This document shows positions 12,356-18,634 of a stretch of DNA of 18,634 nucleotides, in pieces. Source of the DNA: an uncultured Eggerthellaceae bacterium (lineage in GTDB: Bacteria; Actinomycetota; Coriobacteriia; Coriobacteriales; Eggerthellaceae); assembly GCA_934630905.1 (NCBI GenBank), contig CAKTXN010000031.1:1-18634 (forward strand), written 5' to 3'. The notes beneath the pieces are model-generated. The model ran no database searches. It was not told where the DNA came from and was given only the letters and a program-made list of their open reading frames with translations. Within the stretch, counting starts at the first letter, position 1. Every line of letters begins with the position of its first letter. Position numbers and translations under genes: made by a program.

Positions 12356-14602
12356 ATGGATAAATTAGACTTCACTTTCATACACGCGCCCGCGACGTAC
12401 GATTTTCGCGAGCGCTCGATTATGTACGGCCCCGTGTCTGACATGGTGCCGTCTACGCCTATTTTCGAAATGTACCCGCTGGGGCTTACTACACTGTGCG
12501 AGTACTTCGAACGCAACGGCTTTCGCGCGCGCATTTACAACCTGGCGTCGATGATGCTGCACAAGAAAAACTTCGATGTGGAGAAGAATTTGGCGCGCCT
12601 GGAAAGTCGCATGTTCGGCATTGACCTGCACTGGATGCCTCATTGCCACGGCTCCATTGAGGTGGCAAAAATCCTGAAACGGCTGCACCCTCATGTTCCG
12701 ATCAGCTTTGGCGGACTGTCATCGAGCATCTTCCACGAGGATCTGATTGCCTACGATTGCATTGATTACGTGTTTCGTGGAGACTCAACCGAAGAGCCCA
12801 TGCGCATGCTGGTGGAACGCGTGGTTCGTGCGCAAAAGACGGGCACTCCCGTGGGCGATTTGAGCGATATCCCGAACCTGACCTGGAAAGATGAGACGGG
12901 TCGCGTGCATATCAACCCGCTTTCGTGGGTGCCCGACGACATGAACGCCATTTCCATGGATTACGACTACCCCATGAAGGGCGTGCTGCGACAGCTTGAT
13001 TTCACCAGCTACTTGCCTATGAAGGGTTGGCTGCAATACCCCGTGACCGCCAGCCTGACGTGTCGCGGATGCGCGCGCAATTGCGCCACGTGCGGCGGCA
13101 GCGCTTACGCGTTCAAGAACCATTTCGGTCGGCGCAAAGTTGCGTGGCGCGACCCCAAGCTGCTTATTCGCGACATCGAGCATGTGCAAAATCACGTGTG
13201 GGGGCCCATTTTCGTGCTAAACGATTTCCTGCAAGCCGGCCCCGCATACACCGAGCAGTTCATTTGCGGCCTGAAGGGCAAAGTGCAAAACCCTATTGGC
13301 TTTGAGTTTTTCGGCCCACCGCCGGGCGGCAACGACTTCTACAACATGCTTGACGCCAACCTGAAAAGCTGGTCGGTGGAGATTTCCGCCGAAAGCCACG
13401 ACGACGACGTGCGCGCGGCATTCGGCAAGGGACACTACAAAATGGCGGAGCTGGAAGACACGATTGTCGAGGCGCTTTCGCACCCCAACTGCGATCGCTT
13501 TGACCTGTATTTCATGACGGGCATTCCCAAGCAGACCGCCGCCAGCGTGCGCGAGACCGGCGCATACGTGCAACATTTGTACGAGCGCGTGAATTACGAC
13601 CCGCGCCTGGTGGTCATGACCAGCCCCATGGCGCCGTTTTTGGACGTGGGGTCCATCGCGTTCGACAACCCCGAACATTACGGGTACAAGCTGCGCGCAC
13701 GCACGTTCGAGGAGCATCGTCAGCGCATGATTCTTCCCAGCTGGAAGCATATCATGAACTACGAGAGCGACTACATGAGCGTGGACGAGATGGTAGACGC
13801 CACGTATGACGCGGCGCTGGACATCAACCGCATTAAAGGCGAGCACGGCATTTTGGACCCCGCGATGAGCGCGGCGGTGGACAAGCGCGTGCGCGAGGCG
13901 CGCGAGCAGATGAACCGTCTGGACGACGTACTGTATAACGGCACGGGACGCATCGACGCGCGCATGGCGGCGCTGAAAGAGGAATTCGAGCGCTTGTCAG
14001 AGAATACAGTTGCAGAAAAGAGCGAGTTGAACTGGGCGTTTGATATCAAGCCCACCCATGCGCTGCATCTTGCGAAACTGGGGATCTCCAACGTGCCGGC
14101 AAACTTGGCAAGCCGCTTGACGGGAACATGGCGTTCGGCGGCAAGCGAGTTTGCGTACCCTCCGCAGAAAAATGGCGTGCAAGCGCCCGCCTGGAACCCC
14201 GATGGCACGCCGAACTGCACGTTCAAGGGCGTAGTCACCGATGGTATGGGTGACGGACGCTTGCTTGCGAACGATGCAGGCGAGCAAGTGGCGGCATTCG
14301 GCAGCGTGGTTGCGCCCGGGTTTGCGCGCGAGAACACAAATGCCGCGTTCGATGCGGAAAATGCCGAGCTGGAAGCAGGACGCGCCGGCACCGATGCCGT
14401 CGTAGGCGATGCTTGCGCTATTCCCGCAGCTCAGCGCGGTAGCGTGATGCGCGATCCGCTGCTGGAGCAGATGATGGCCGAAGAAGCTGAACGCACGGAG
14501 CACCACGGCCCCCTGAATGCGGGCGGTCTAAAGGGAGCAGCGGGACGCGCCGGCGCGCGCGATGCCCGCAAGCTGGACAAGCTGCGCCGTCGCGAACAGT
14601 AA
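12356..14602 (+). CDS. B12-binding domain/radical SAM protein, probably Ta0216-like (TIGR04190)
   Basis: 748 residues. The N-terminal part (about 30-190) resembles a cobalamin-binding Rossmann domain: MYPLGLTTLCEYFERNGFRA, then FGGLSSSIFHEDL and DYVFRGDSTEEP. The radical SAM motif is C239-ARN-C243-AT-C246, CxxxCxxC, followed by GGS; Cys236 lies just before it. The SAM-barrel continues to about residue 480. The last 180 residues are Ala-rich and poorly ordered, ending DKLRRREQ. B12-radical SAM enzymes often methylate unactivated carbons, but this family has no function I can state. The start is the ATG at 12356; the open frame extends to 12014 through a C-rich Pro/Ser-coding stretch that I regard as non-coding. 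menG follows on the same strand after 223 bases. Confidence 0.85.
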   Translation: MDKLDFTFIHAPATYDFRERSIMYGPVSDMVPSTPIFEMYPLGLTTLCEYFERNGFRARIYNLASMMLHKKNFDVEKNLARLESRMFGIDLHWMPHCHGSIEVAKILKRLHPHVPISFGGLSSSIFHEDLIAYDCIDYVFRGDSTEEPMRMLVERVVRAQKTGTPVGDLSDIPNLTWKDETGRVHINPLSWVPDDMNAISMDYDYPMKGVLRQLDFTSYLPMKGWLQYPVTASLTCRGCARNCATCGGSAYAFKNHFGRRKVAWRDPKLLIRDIEHVQNHVWGPIFVLNDFLQAGPAYTEQFICGLKGKVQNPIGFEFFGPPPGGNDFYNMLDANLKSWSVEISAESHDDDVRAAFGKGHYKMAELEDTIVEALSHPNCDRFDLYFMTGIPKQTAASVRETGAYVQHLYERVNYDPRLVVMTSPMAPFLDVGSIAFDNPEHYGYKLRARTFEEHRQRMILPSWKHIMNYESDYMSVDEMVDATYDAALDINRIKGEHGILDPAMSAAVDKRVREAREQMNRLDDVLYNGTGRIDARMAALKEEFERLSENTVAEKSELNWAFDIKPTHALHLAKLGISNVPANLASRLTGTWRSAASEFAYPPQKNGVQAPAWNPDGTPNCTFKGVVTDGMGDGRLLANDAGEQVAAFGSVVAPGFARENTNAAFDAENAELEAGRAGTDAVVGDACAIPAAQRGSVMRDPLLEQMMAEEAERTEHHGPLNAGGLKGAAGRAGARDARKLDKLRRREQ

Positions 14603-14690
14603 GGGGCGCAGGGCGGCGGGCGCGGGTGCCGGGCGGCGCGCGGGTGCCGAGTGCAGGTCGGCGCGGGGGCGGCGCAGGGCGGGACGCAGC
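14603..14690 (+). repeat. G-rich tract with potential G-quadruplex
   Basis: Immediately after the stop codon the plus strand has four G-runs (14603-14606, 14611-14613, 14618-14620, 14624-14626) with loops of 3-4 bases, which satisfies the usual quadruplex rule. More G-runs follow to about 14690, and an 11-base stretch CGCGGGTGCCG occurs twice (around 14621 and 14638). It would lie in the 3' untranslated RNA of the radical SAM gene and upstream of menG. Confidence 0.65.
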
Positions 14691-14825
14691 TGCTCCTTTG
14701 CCAGCAAGCATGACTTGGGCTGGAGTTTCCACTGACACCTTCGCCGCGAAACCTGAACCTTCGACTTCGCCTTCGCACGCAACTTGAACAGGGCATTTTC
14801 CGCATTTTGAAAGGAACAACACAAC

Positions 14826-15575
14826 GTGAGTATCGACACCGCAACAGGAAAAGAAGCGCCTGCCGAGATTTCATCGGAGCGCGTGAAAGATATTTTTAGC
14901 AGCATCGCCAAGAAGTACGAGCGATTCAATGCCGTTTCGAGCTTTGGCGCGTACAAAGCATGGCTTGCCGGCATGATGCGCCAAGCGCCCATCAAAGAAA
15001 CCGACGACGTGCTTGATATCGCAGGTGGCACGGGCGATGTGTCGTTTACCGTCGCGCGCACAAAGCACCCCGCGCACATTCAATGCACCGATTTAGTAGA
15101 CGAAATGCTGGATGTTGCGCGTGCTCACGTGGAGTTCGAAGGCAAGAATTGCGGCGTGCCCATTGATTTTGAGGTCGTGGATGCGCAGAACATTCCGTAC
15201 GCCGACAACAGTTACGATGCCATTACCATGGCGTATGGCATCCGCAACATGCCTGATCGCGAGCGCGCGCTGGCAGAAATGTTCCGCGTGCTCAAGCCAG
15301 GCGGCAGCCTCACGTGCCTGGAGTTCTCCACGCCGCCGAATGCTGCGTGGCGTGCGCTGTACAATTTCTACCTGAAGCATCTGATTCCCTTCTGGGGAGG
15401 CCTGATCACGGGCGACAAATCGGGATTCGTGTATCTGGCGAAAAGCATCAAGGCGTTTCCGAATCAACAAGGGTTGGCTCACCTTATGGAGAACACCGGT
15501 TTTGTTGATGTGACCTGGAAAAACTATACGGGTGGCATCGCTGCGGTGCACGTAGCGCATAAACCTAAGGCATAG
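14826..15575 (+). CDS. menG: Demethylmenaquinone methyltransferase (MenG/UbiE family)
   Basis: 249 residues. It methylates demethylmenaquinone with S-adenosylmethionine in the final step of menaquinone synthesis at the membrane. The SAM-binding motif I, VLDIAGGTGDVSF, is at about residues 62-74; the UbiE/COQ5 signatures YGIRNMPDRERALAEMFRVL and LKHLIPFWGGLITGDK follow. The start is GTG at 14826 with AAAGGA ten bases upstream; no better start exists nearby. It is normal in length. It follows the radical SAM gene on the same strand and converges with the large surface-protein gene. Absence of ubiquinone genes and a likely anaerobe favour menG over ubiE. Confidence 0.94.
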   Translation: MSIDTATGKEAPAEISSERVKDIFSSIAKKYERFNAVSSFGAYKAWLAGMMRQAPIKETDDVLDIAGGTGDVSFTVARTKHPAHIQCTDLVDEMLDVARAHVEFEGKNCGVPIDFEVVDAQNIPYADNSYDAITMAYGIRNMPDRERALAEMFRVLKPGGSLTCLEFSTPPNAAWRALYNFYLKHLIPFWGGLITGDKSGFVYLAKSIKAFPNQQGLAHLMENTGFVDVTWKNYTGGIAAVHVAHKPKA

Positions 15576-15663
15576 CTTCTGGTTCTGGCTGAGCAGTGCG
15601 GGCGCTTAGGCCCCCACTCCCCGCGCCACCCATAATGCAATTTCCTTAATCCCAACTCGCAAA

Positions 15664-15689
15664 AGCTGCGACTCCCAGGAGTGGGCCAG
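15664..15689 (+). repeat. Short imperfect repeat, left copy
   Basis: AGCTGCGAC, then a C-rich/G-rich hairpin core (ACTCC/GGAGT) and TGGGCCAG. A similar block, AGCTGCGAC to TGGGTCAG, occurs at 16056-16079 in the same orientation, flanking the 225-bp inverted-repeat element. Confidence 0.45.
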
Positions 15690-15734
15690 TTCAAAAATGT
15701 CGTTTCGCCGTCTTTCTTGCGGGCTACTAGAGAG

Positions 15735-15959
15735 CATCTTGTCGAAAATTTGGGGCGAAAACGCCCAAATTGTCGATACGGGGCAGGTAGAAGGCGCAAA
15801 AACGGCTCTTCACCTGCCCTACATTTTGTATCGATTTGCAAAACCCCAGGTCATAAGCACCTGAGGTAAATCTGATTCACGCTTCTCCACTATTTCGAAG
15901 AGTTCACCTGCCCCCTATCGTAAATCTCGGCGTTTTCGCGCCGTTTTTACGACAAGATG
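15735..15959. repeat. 225-bp element with 54-bp terminal inverted repeats
   Basis: The left end (15735-15788) and the reverse complement of the right end (15906-15959) align without gaps over 54 bases. CATCTTGTCG, the central CGAAAACGCC, CGATA and GGGGCAGGT are identical. The intervening bases differ, yet each end still forms its own hairpin: AATTTGGG/CCCAAATT at 15747-15771 on the left, CGGCG/CGCCG plus CGTAAA/TTTACG on the right. A third, partial, inverted ACCTGCCC block at 15812-15819 pairs with 15781-15788. There is no open reading frame. It could be a MITE-like element or a structured RNA/terminator family. Confidence 0.7.
15928..15948 (+). terminator. Intrinsic terminator-like hairpin, plus strand
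   Basis: CGGCG (15928-15932) pairs with CGCCG (15939-15943), with a 6-base TTTTCG loop, followed by five T residues. It could end the menG transcript about 350 bases downstream of its stop, as part of the right end of the 225-bp element. Confidence 0.6.
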
Positions 15960-16055
15960 ATCTTCAAAGCTGCCCGAACGAAGCACCAGGAGACCTTAGC
16001 GCGAGTAGAAGCGATGTGGGGAATGGGGTTGAGCCGAACTGTCGAGCTCTGGACA

Positions 16056-16091
16056 AGCTGCGACCCCAAGGTGGGTCAGCCGGGGGTCGCA
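16056..16091. repeat. GC-rich hairpin overlapping the right short repeat copy
   Basis: TGCGACCCC (16059-16067) and GGGGTCGCA (16083-16091) form a perfect 9-bp stem. The left arm is part of the AGCTGCGAC repeat shared with 15664. No T-run follows on either strand. Confidence 0.6.
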
Positions 16092-16113
16092 CAGAAAAAA
16101 GAAAGAAAGATCG

Positions 16114-16136
16114 AAAAAGGTATCGCTCGCGCGATA
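16114..16136 (-). terminator. Rho-independent terminator of the surface-protein gene
   Basis: On the minus strand, TATCGC-GCGA-GCGATA is a perfect 6-bp hairpin with a GNRA tetraloop, followed by CC and five T residues, then further T-rich sequence. It begins one base after the stop codon of the large gene. Confidence 0.85.
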
Positions 16137-16137
16137 G

Positions 16138-18634
16138 CTAGTTCCAGCTACTGCAATGCACAAAATGCTGAATGGCAAACGCATCAGCCGCATCGACCAC
16201 ACCATCTCTATTCACATCGGCCGTCCACAGCAATGTAGCATGCGTCCAATCAGCAGAAAGGGGCAAATCGACATAGTTATCCCCATACCGACCCCTGGCC
16301 ATATCGTAAACAATTTGAGCATCCACAATGTTAACGCGTAGATTTCCGTTCACATCGCCTAGCTGGATGTCTTCAGGACCAGGAACAATCATCTTACACA
16401 GCGCATCGGCATCGGCGCCTAGAGGGTCGTCGGCGCGATTATGATCCACCTTCCAAGCACAGCCGGTAACCTCGGGGCACGCAGCCGTACCATTAGCGGT
16501 ATTGAAAACCACAACTCCCTCTGGAACAACGGGATTCTGATAACTTGTATCGATATACTTTACAAACGAAATACCCTTATCCGCTCCGCATCCATACGTG
16601 AATGCATTTCCCGAAACACTATCGTAGCGATTCAGGCTATCCAGGTAGCCAATAACCGCACCCACGTATTCACTGCCGCTCACCTTGCCAGAAAAAACGT
16701 TATCGCTTATAGATCCAACAACATTATCCCAGGTCTGAGCAACAAACAAATCGCCGCCGAAAATGCCACCGACGTAACATATGCCCGTCACCGAGCCATC
16801 CACACTGCAGCCCTCAATAGTCGGACGCGCCCCATTAGGAGCGGTAGAATTATCGTAGCCACCGCCTACGATACCACCCGCGCAATTCCCAGAACTCTCA
16901 ACAGCACCATGGAAAGACGAGTTTTCGATCACGCACTGACCCATAGCGTTGTCTCGCGTGCCCAGCATTCCTCCCACGTAATTTACACCCTTTACCATAG
17001 CGGACGAAGAACAACCCTCAATGACACCGTTAACGCGTCCCGCTATAGAACCAATCTGACTCTGAGTACCATCGTAGCCCACAGTCACACCGTCTTCCAC
17101 AACGCAGTTGCGAATAGCAACAACGAAACCCGAACTAGCGTGAGCAAACCCGCTGCCACCAGCCGAAGCCACCAAGCCCGACTTCAGAGTCCGAGAACCA
17201 CTCTTCAGATTCACGCCGTCAATATCAACAGCACAGCCGTCGAGTCCAACGCCTGTATACGCATCAACAAGACCACCGCCTTCGATGCGCTCACCATAGA
17301 TGTTCATGTTTTTAACGGTAGTATTCCATACGTACTTGAACAGCGGTTTTTCGCCAGCAGGTACAATCAGGGTGTGACCGCCGCCATCAAATATGCCCTT
17401 GAAAGCATTTAGGTTCTTACCACGCTTGACATCATCGGAACCATCTTTAGTGGCACCCAGGGGAATCCAGCCAGAAGGAAGTTCGATGTCCTTTACCATC
17501 TTGAACACAACACCTTCGTATGATACGCCGTTATTTACAAGCGTGGATAAGTTTGCCAAATCTTGCGTAGACTTCAGTAAGTAAGGATCTTCTTCCGTAC
17601 CAGCACCCTCGAATAAACCAGCGGCGGCACGCACCGTCACTGTAAACTCATCGCTTGAAGCAATGCGCACTACGCCATCGGGAGCAATGGCTTTAGCAAC
17701 ACAGCGATACACGAATGTGCCTGCAGAAGCTAGAGTAACGCTGAAGCTCGCATCGTCAGTCACACTTACACACGCTCCATTTTGGTCGTACCAAAAGTAG
17801 CTGACCGTAGCGCCCTGCGGAACCTCAACTTCAAAAGAGGTAGCTGGAGAAGGCAAACCGGTGAACGCAGCGACGTTTTTGGGCTGAGAGGTTATGACCA
17901 GAGGCTCACTGGAGGCTTTATAGTCACATACCACGGTGGTTCCACTCTTTTCAATACCGTCGAGCACCGAATCGCCAAACGTAATCTTGCCCCAGTCCTG
18001 AAGAGAGCCGGGATAATAGATGAACGCAGGATACGTCGTTATACTGCTGTCCCCGAAGGATACAAGACTCTTCGACAAATAGAGCTCCTTTAGATTCTTT
18101 CCCGCCCCCGAAAGAGCGCCGCCAGGAATCTCTTTGACACTTGATATGTCAATGGCGTCCAGACTGCCACAATCATCGAATTCAGATTCCAGCGCAGTAA
18201 CACCGGGCAAAGAAACACTGCGCAAAGTCTTCATGCCACGGAAATTTTCACCCAGCGGGCCCAAAGCAGTTACGGTATCGGGCAATGCTAACGACGTCAC
18301 CTTGTCACCGTACGTGAATAGGCGATCATACGTGGTTAGACCTTGAGGCAGTTTTACCTTAACAACGCTTGAACAACGGCTGAACGCCGACGTTTCATAC
18401 GTAATATCAACCGCATCAACAGGAGAAAGGCAGTTCACCTCCGTTAAGCCTGTGCAACCGTAAAAAGCATATTCTCCAATATACGTCACAGAAGCAGGAA
18501 TGACTAATTCGCCTGCAATCCCGACGCACCCATTAAACGCCCGCTTTCCAATAGAAGCCAGCCCATCGGGAAAGACAACGCCTTCGATGTTCGCTCTCTC
18601 AAAAAAAGCGCTGTCTCCGATAGAGACAATATCC
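16138..18634 (-). CDS. BspA-type LRR / GLUG surface protein with C-terminal dockerin (N-terminus outside window)
   Basis: 831 residues are visible; the frame remains open at the right edge, so the start and signal peptide are not seen (an internal GTG at 18489 is not the real start). Residues 1-235 are BspA-type leucine-rich repeats (IPASVTYIGEYAFYGC, SLPGVTALESEFDDCGSL). About 255-345 is an Ig-like beta segment (SYFWYDQNGACVSV). About 350-700 is a beta-helix of GLUG-like repeats (NYVGGMLG, GNCAGGIVGGG, CYVGGIFGG). The last 74 residues are a type I dockerin with two calcium loops: D760-x-N762-x-N764 to D771, and D806-x-N808-x-D810 to D817. Likely a secreted adhesin or carbohydrate/host-interacting protein, attached through a cohesin partner. 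No LPxTG anchor. Confidence 0.88.
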   Translation of the reverse strand, partial: DIVSIGDSAFFERANIEGVVFPDGLASIGKRAFNGCVGIAGELVIPASVTYIGEYAFYGCTGLTEVNCLSPVDAVDITYETSAFSRCSSVVKVKLPQGLTTYDRLFTYGDKVTSLALPDTVTALGPLGENFRGMKTLRSVSLPGVTALESEFDDCGSLDAIDISSVKEIPGGALSGAGKNLKELYLSKSLVSFGDSSITTYPAFIYYPGSLQDWGKITFGDSVLDGIEKSGTTVVCDYKASSEPLVITSQPKNVAAFTGLPSPATSFEVEVPQGATVSYFWYDQNGACVSVTDDASFSVTLASAGTFVYRCVAKAIAPDGVVRIASSDEFTVTVRAAAGLFEGAGTEEDPYLLKSTQDLANLSTLVNNGVSYEGVVFKMVKDIELPSGWIPLGATKDGSDDVKRGKNLNAFKGIFDGGGHTLIVPAGEKPLFKYVWNTTVKNMNIYGERIEGGGLVDAYTGVGLDGCAVDIDGVNLKSGSRTLKSGLVASAGGSGFAHASSGFVVAIRNCVVEDGVTVGYDGTQSQIGSIAGRVNGVIEGCSSSAMVKGVNYVGGMLGTRDNAMGQCVIENSSFHGAVESSGNCAGGIVGGGYDNSTAPNGARPTIEGCSVDGSVTGICYVGGIFGGDLFVAQTWDNVVGSISDNVFSGKVSGSEYVGAVIGYLDSLNRYDSVSGNAFTYGCGADKGISFVKYIDTSYQNPVVPEGVVVFNTANGTAACPEVTGCAWKVDHNRADDPLGADADALCKMIVPGPEDIQLGDVNGNLRVNIVDAQIVYDMARGRYGDNYVDLPLSADWTHATLLWTADVNRDGVVDAADAFAIQHFVHCSSWN

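Noticed and set aside
15735..15959. Integron attC sites or an insertion sequence
   Set aside because: There is no integrase, no cassette array and no transposase frame; the ends are hairpin-forming but lack attC core sites that I can identify.
16441..17412. 323-codon plus-strand open frame over the surface-protein gene
   Set aside because: It is the reverse shadow of the repeat-rich GLUG region; its Thr/Asn/His-rich translation has no domain signature.

Overview
The window looks like a chromosomal segment of an anaerobic actinobacterium of the Coriobacteriia, most likely family Eggerthellaceae. This placement is an inference. It rests on moderately high GC, the mix of an actinobacterial-style alpha operon with a CIRCE-controlled groESL, [NiFe]-hydrogenase maturation genes, a Tat operon, menaquinone methylation, and a huge BspA/GLUG-type surface protein ending in a dockerin. 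No phage, insertion sequence with transposase, or CRISPR array is visible. Nearly everything from the left edge to 11.8 kb lies on the minus strand. The radical SAM gene and menG are on the plus strand and converge with the large surface-protein gene at the right edge.

Region by region: (1) 1-3113 holds the translation/transcription core on the minus strand. infA stands alone with its own promoter, TTG start and terminator. It is followed by a structured leader and then rpmJ-rpsM-rpsK-rpsD-rpoA-rplQ (rplQ is cut by the window edge). S4 and L36 are both the zinc-binding (Cys-containing) forms. (2) 3114-3612 is an unusual half-kilobase of non-coding DNA with a tandem 87-bp repeat and several long inverted repeats. 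It lies between infA and a tRNA-Lys/tRNA-Gln pair that has a clear promoter. (3) 3865-4863 is a PxC-repeat membrane exporter (ArsP_2 type) with a Cys/His-rich loop. (4) 5101-7411 is groES-groEL with a perfect CIRCE operator and a long, strongly folded spacer between the two genes. (5) 7601-11802 holds nadE, hypB, hypA, tatC, tatA/B and a small coiled-coil membrane protein. A terminator separates hypA from hypB. (6) 11803-15575 holds a C-rich tract, a B12-binding/radical SAM protein, a G-rich (potential G-quadruplex) tract starting immediately after its stop, and menG. (7) 15576-16137 is a hairpin-dense convergent spacer carrying a 225-bp element with matched, apparently covarying 54-bp inverted ends. 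(8) 16138 to the right edge is the C-terminal 831 residues of a secreted surface protein: BspA leucine-rich repeats, an Ig-like segment, a GLUG/beta-helix region and a type I dockerin.

Functionally, most genes are housekeeping: ribosome, RNA polymerase, chaperonin, NAD synthesis, quinone methylation. Anaerobic respiration fits the set, since Tat exports folded redox enzymes, HypA/HypB insert nickel into hydrogenase, and MenG finishes menaquinone. The less ordinary material is mainly the two repeat-rich intergenic regions (3.2-3.6 kb and 15.7-16.1 kb), the groES-groEL spacer, the B12-radical SAM gene upstream of menG, and the dockerin-bearing surface protein. No clear new multi-gene system (defence, secretion or biosynthetic cluster) is visible; the best candidates for undescribed biology are the structured non-coding elements.
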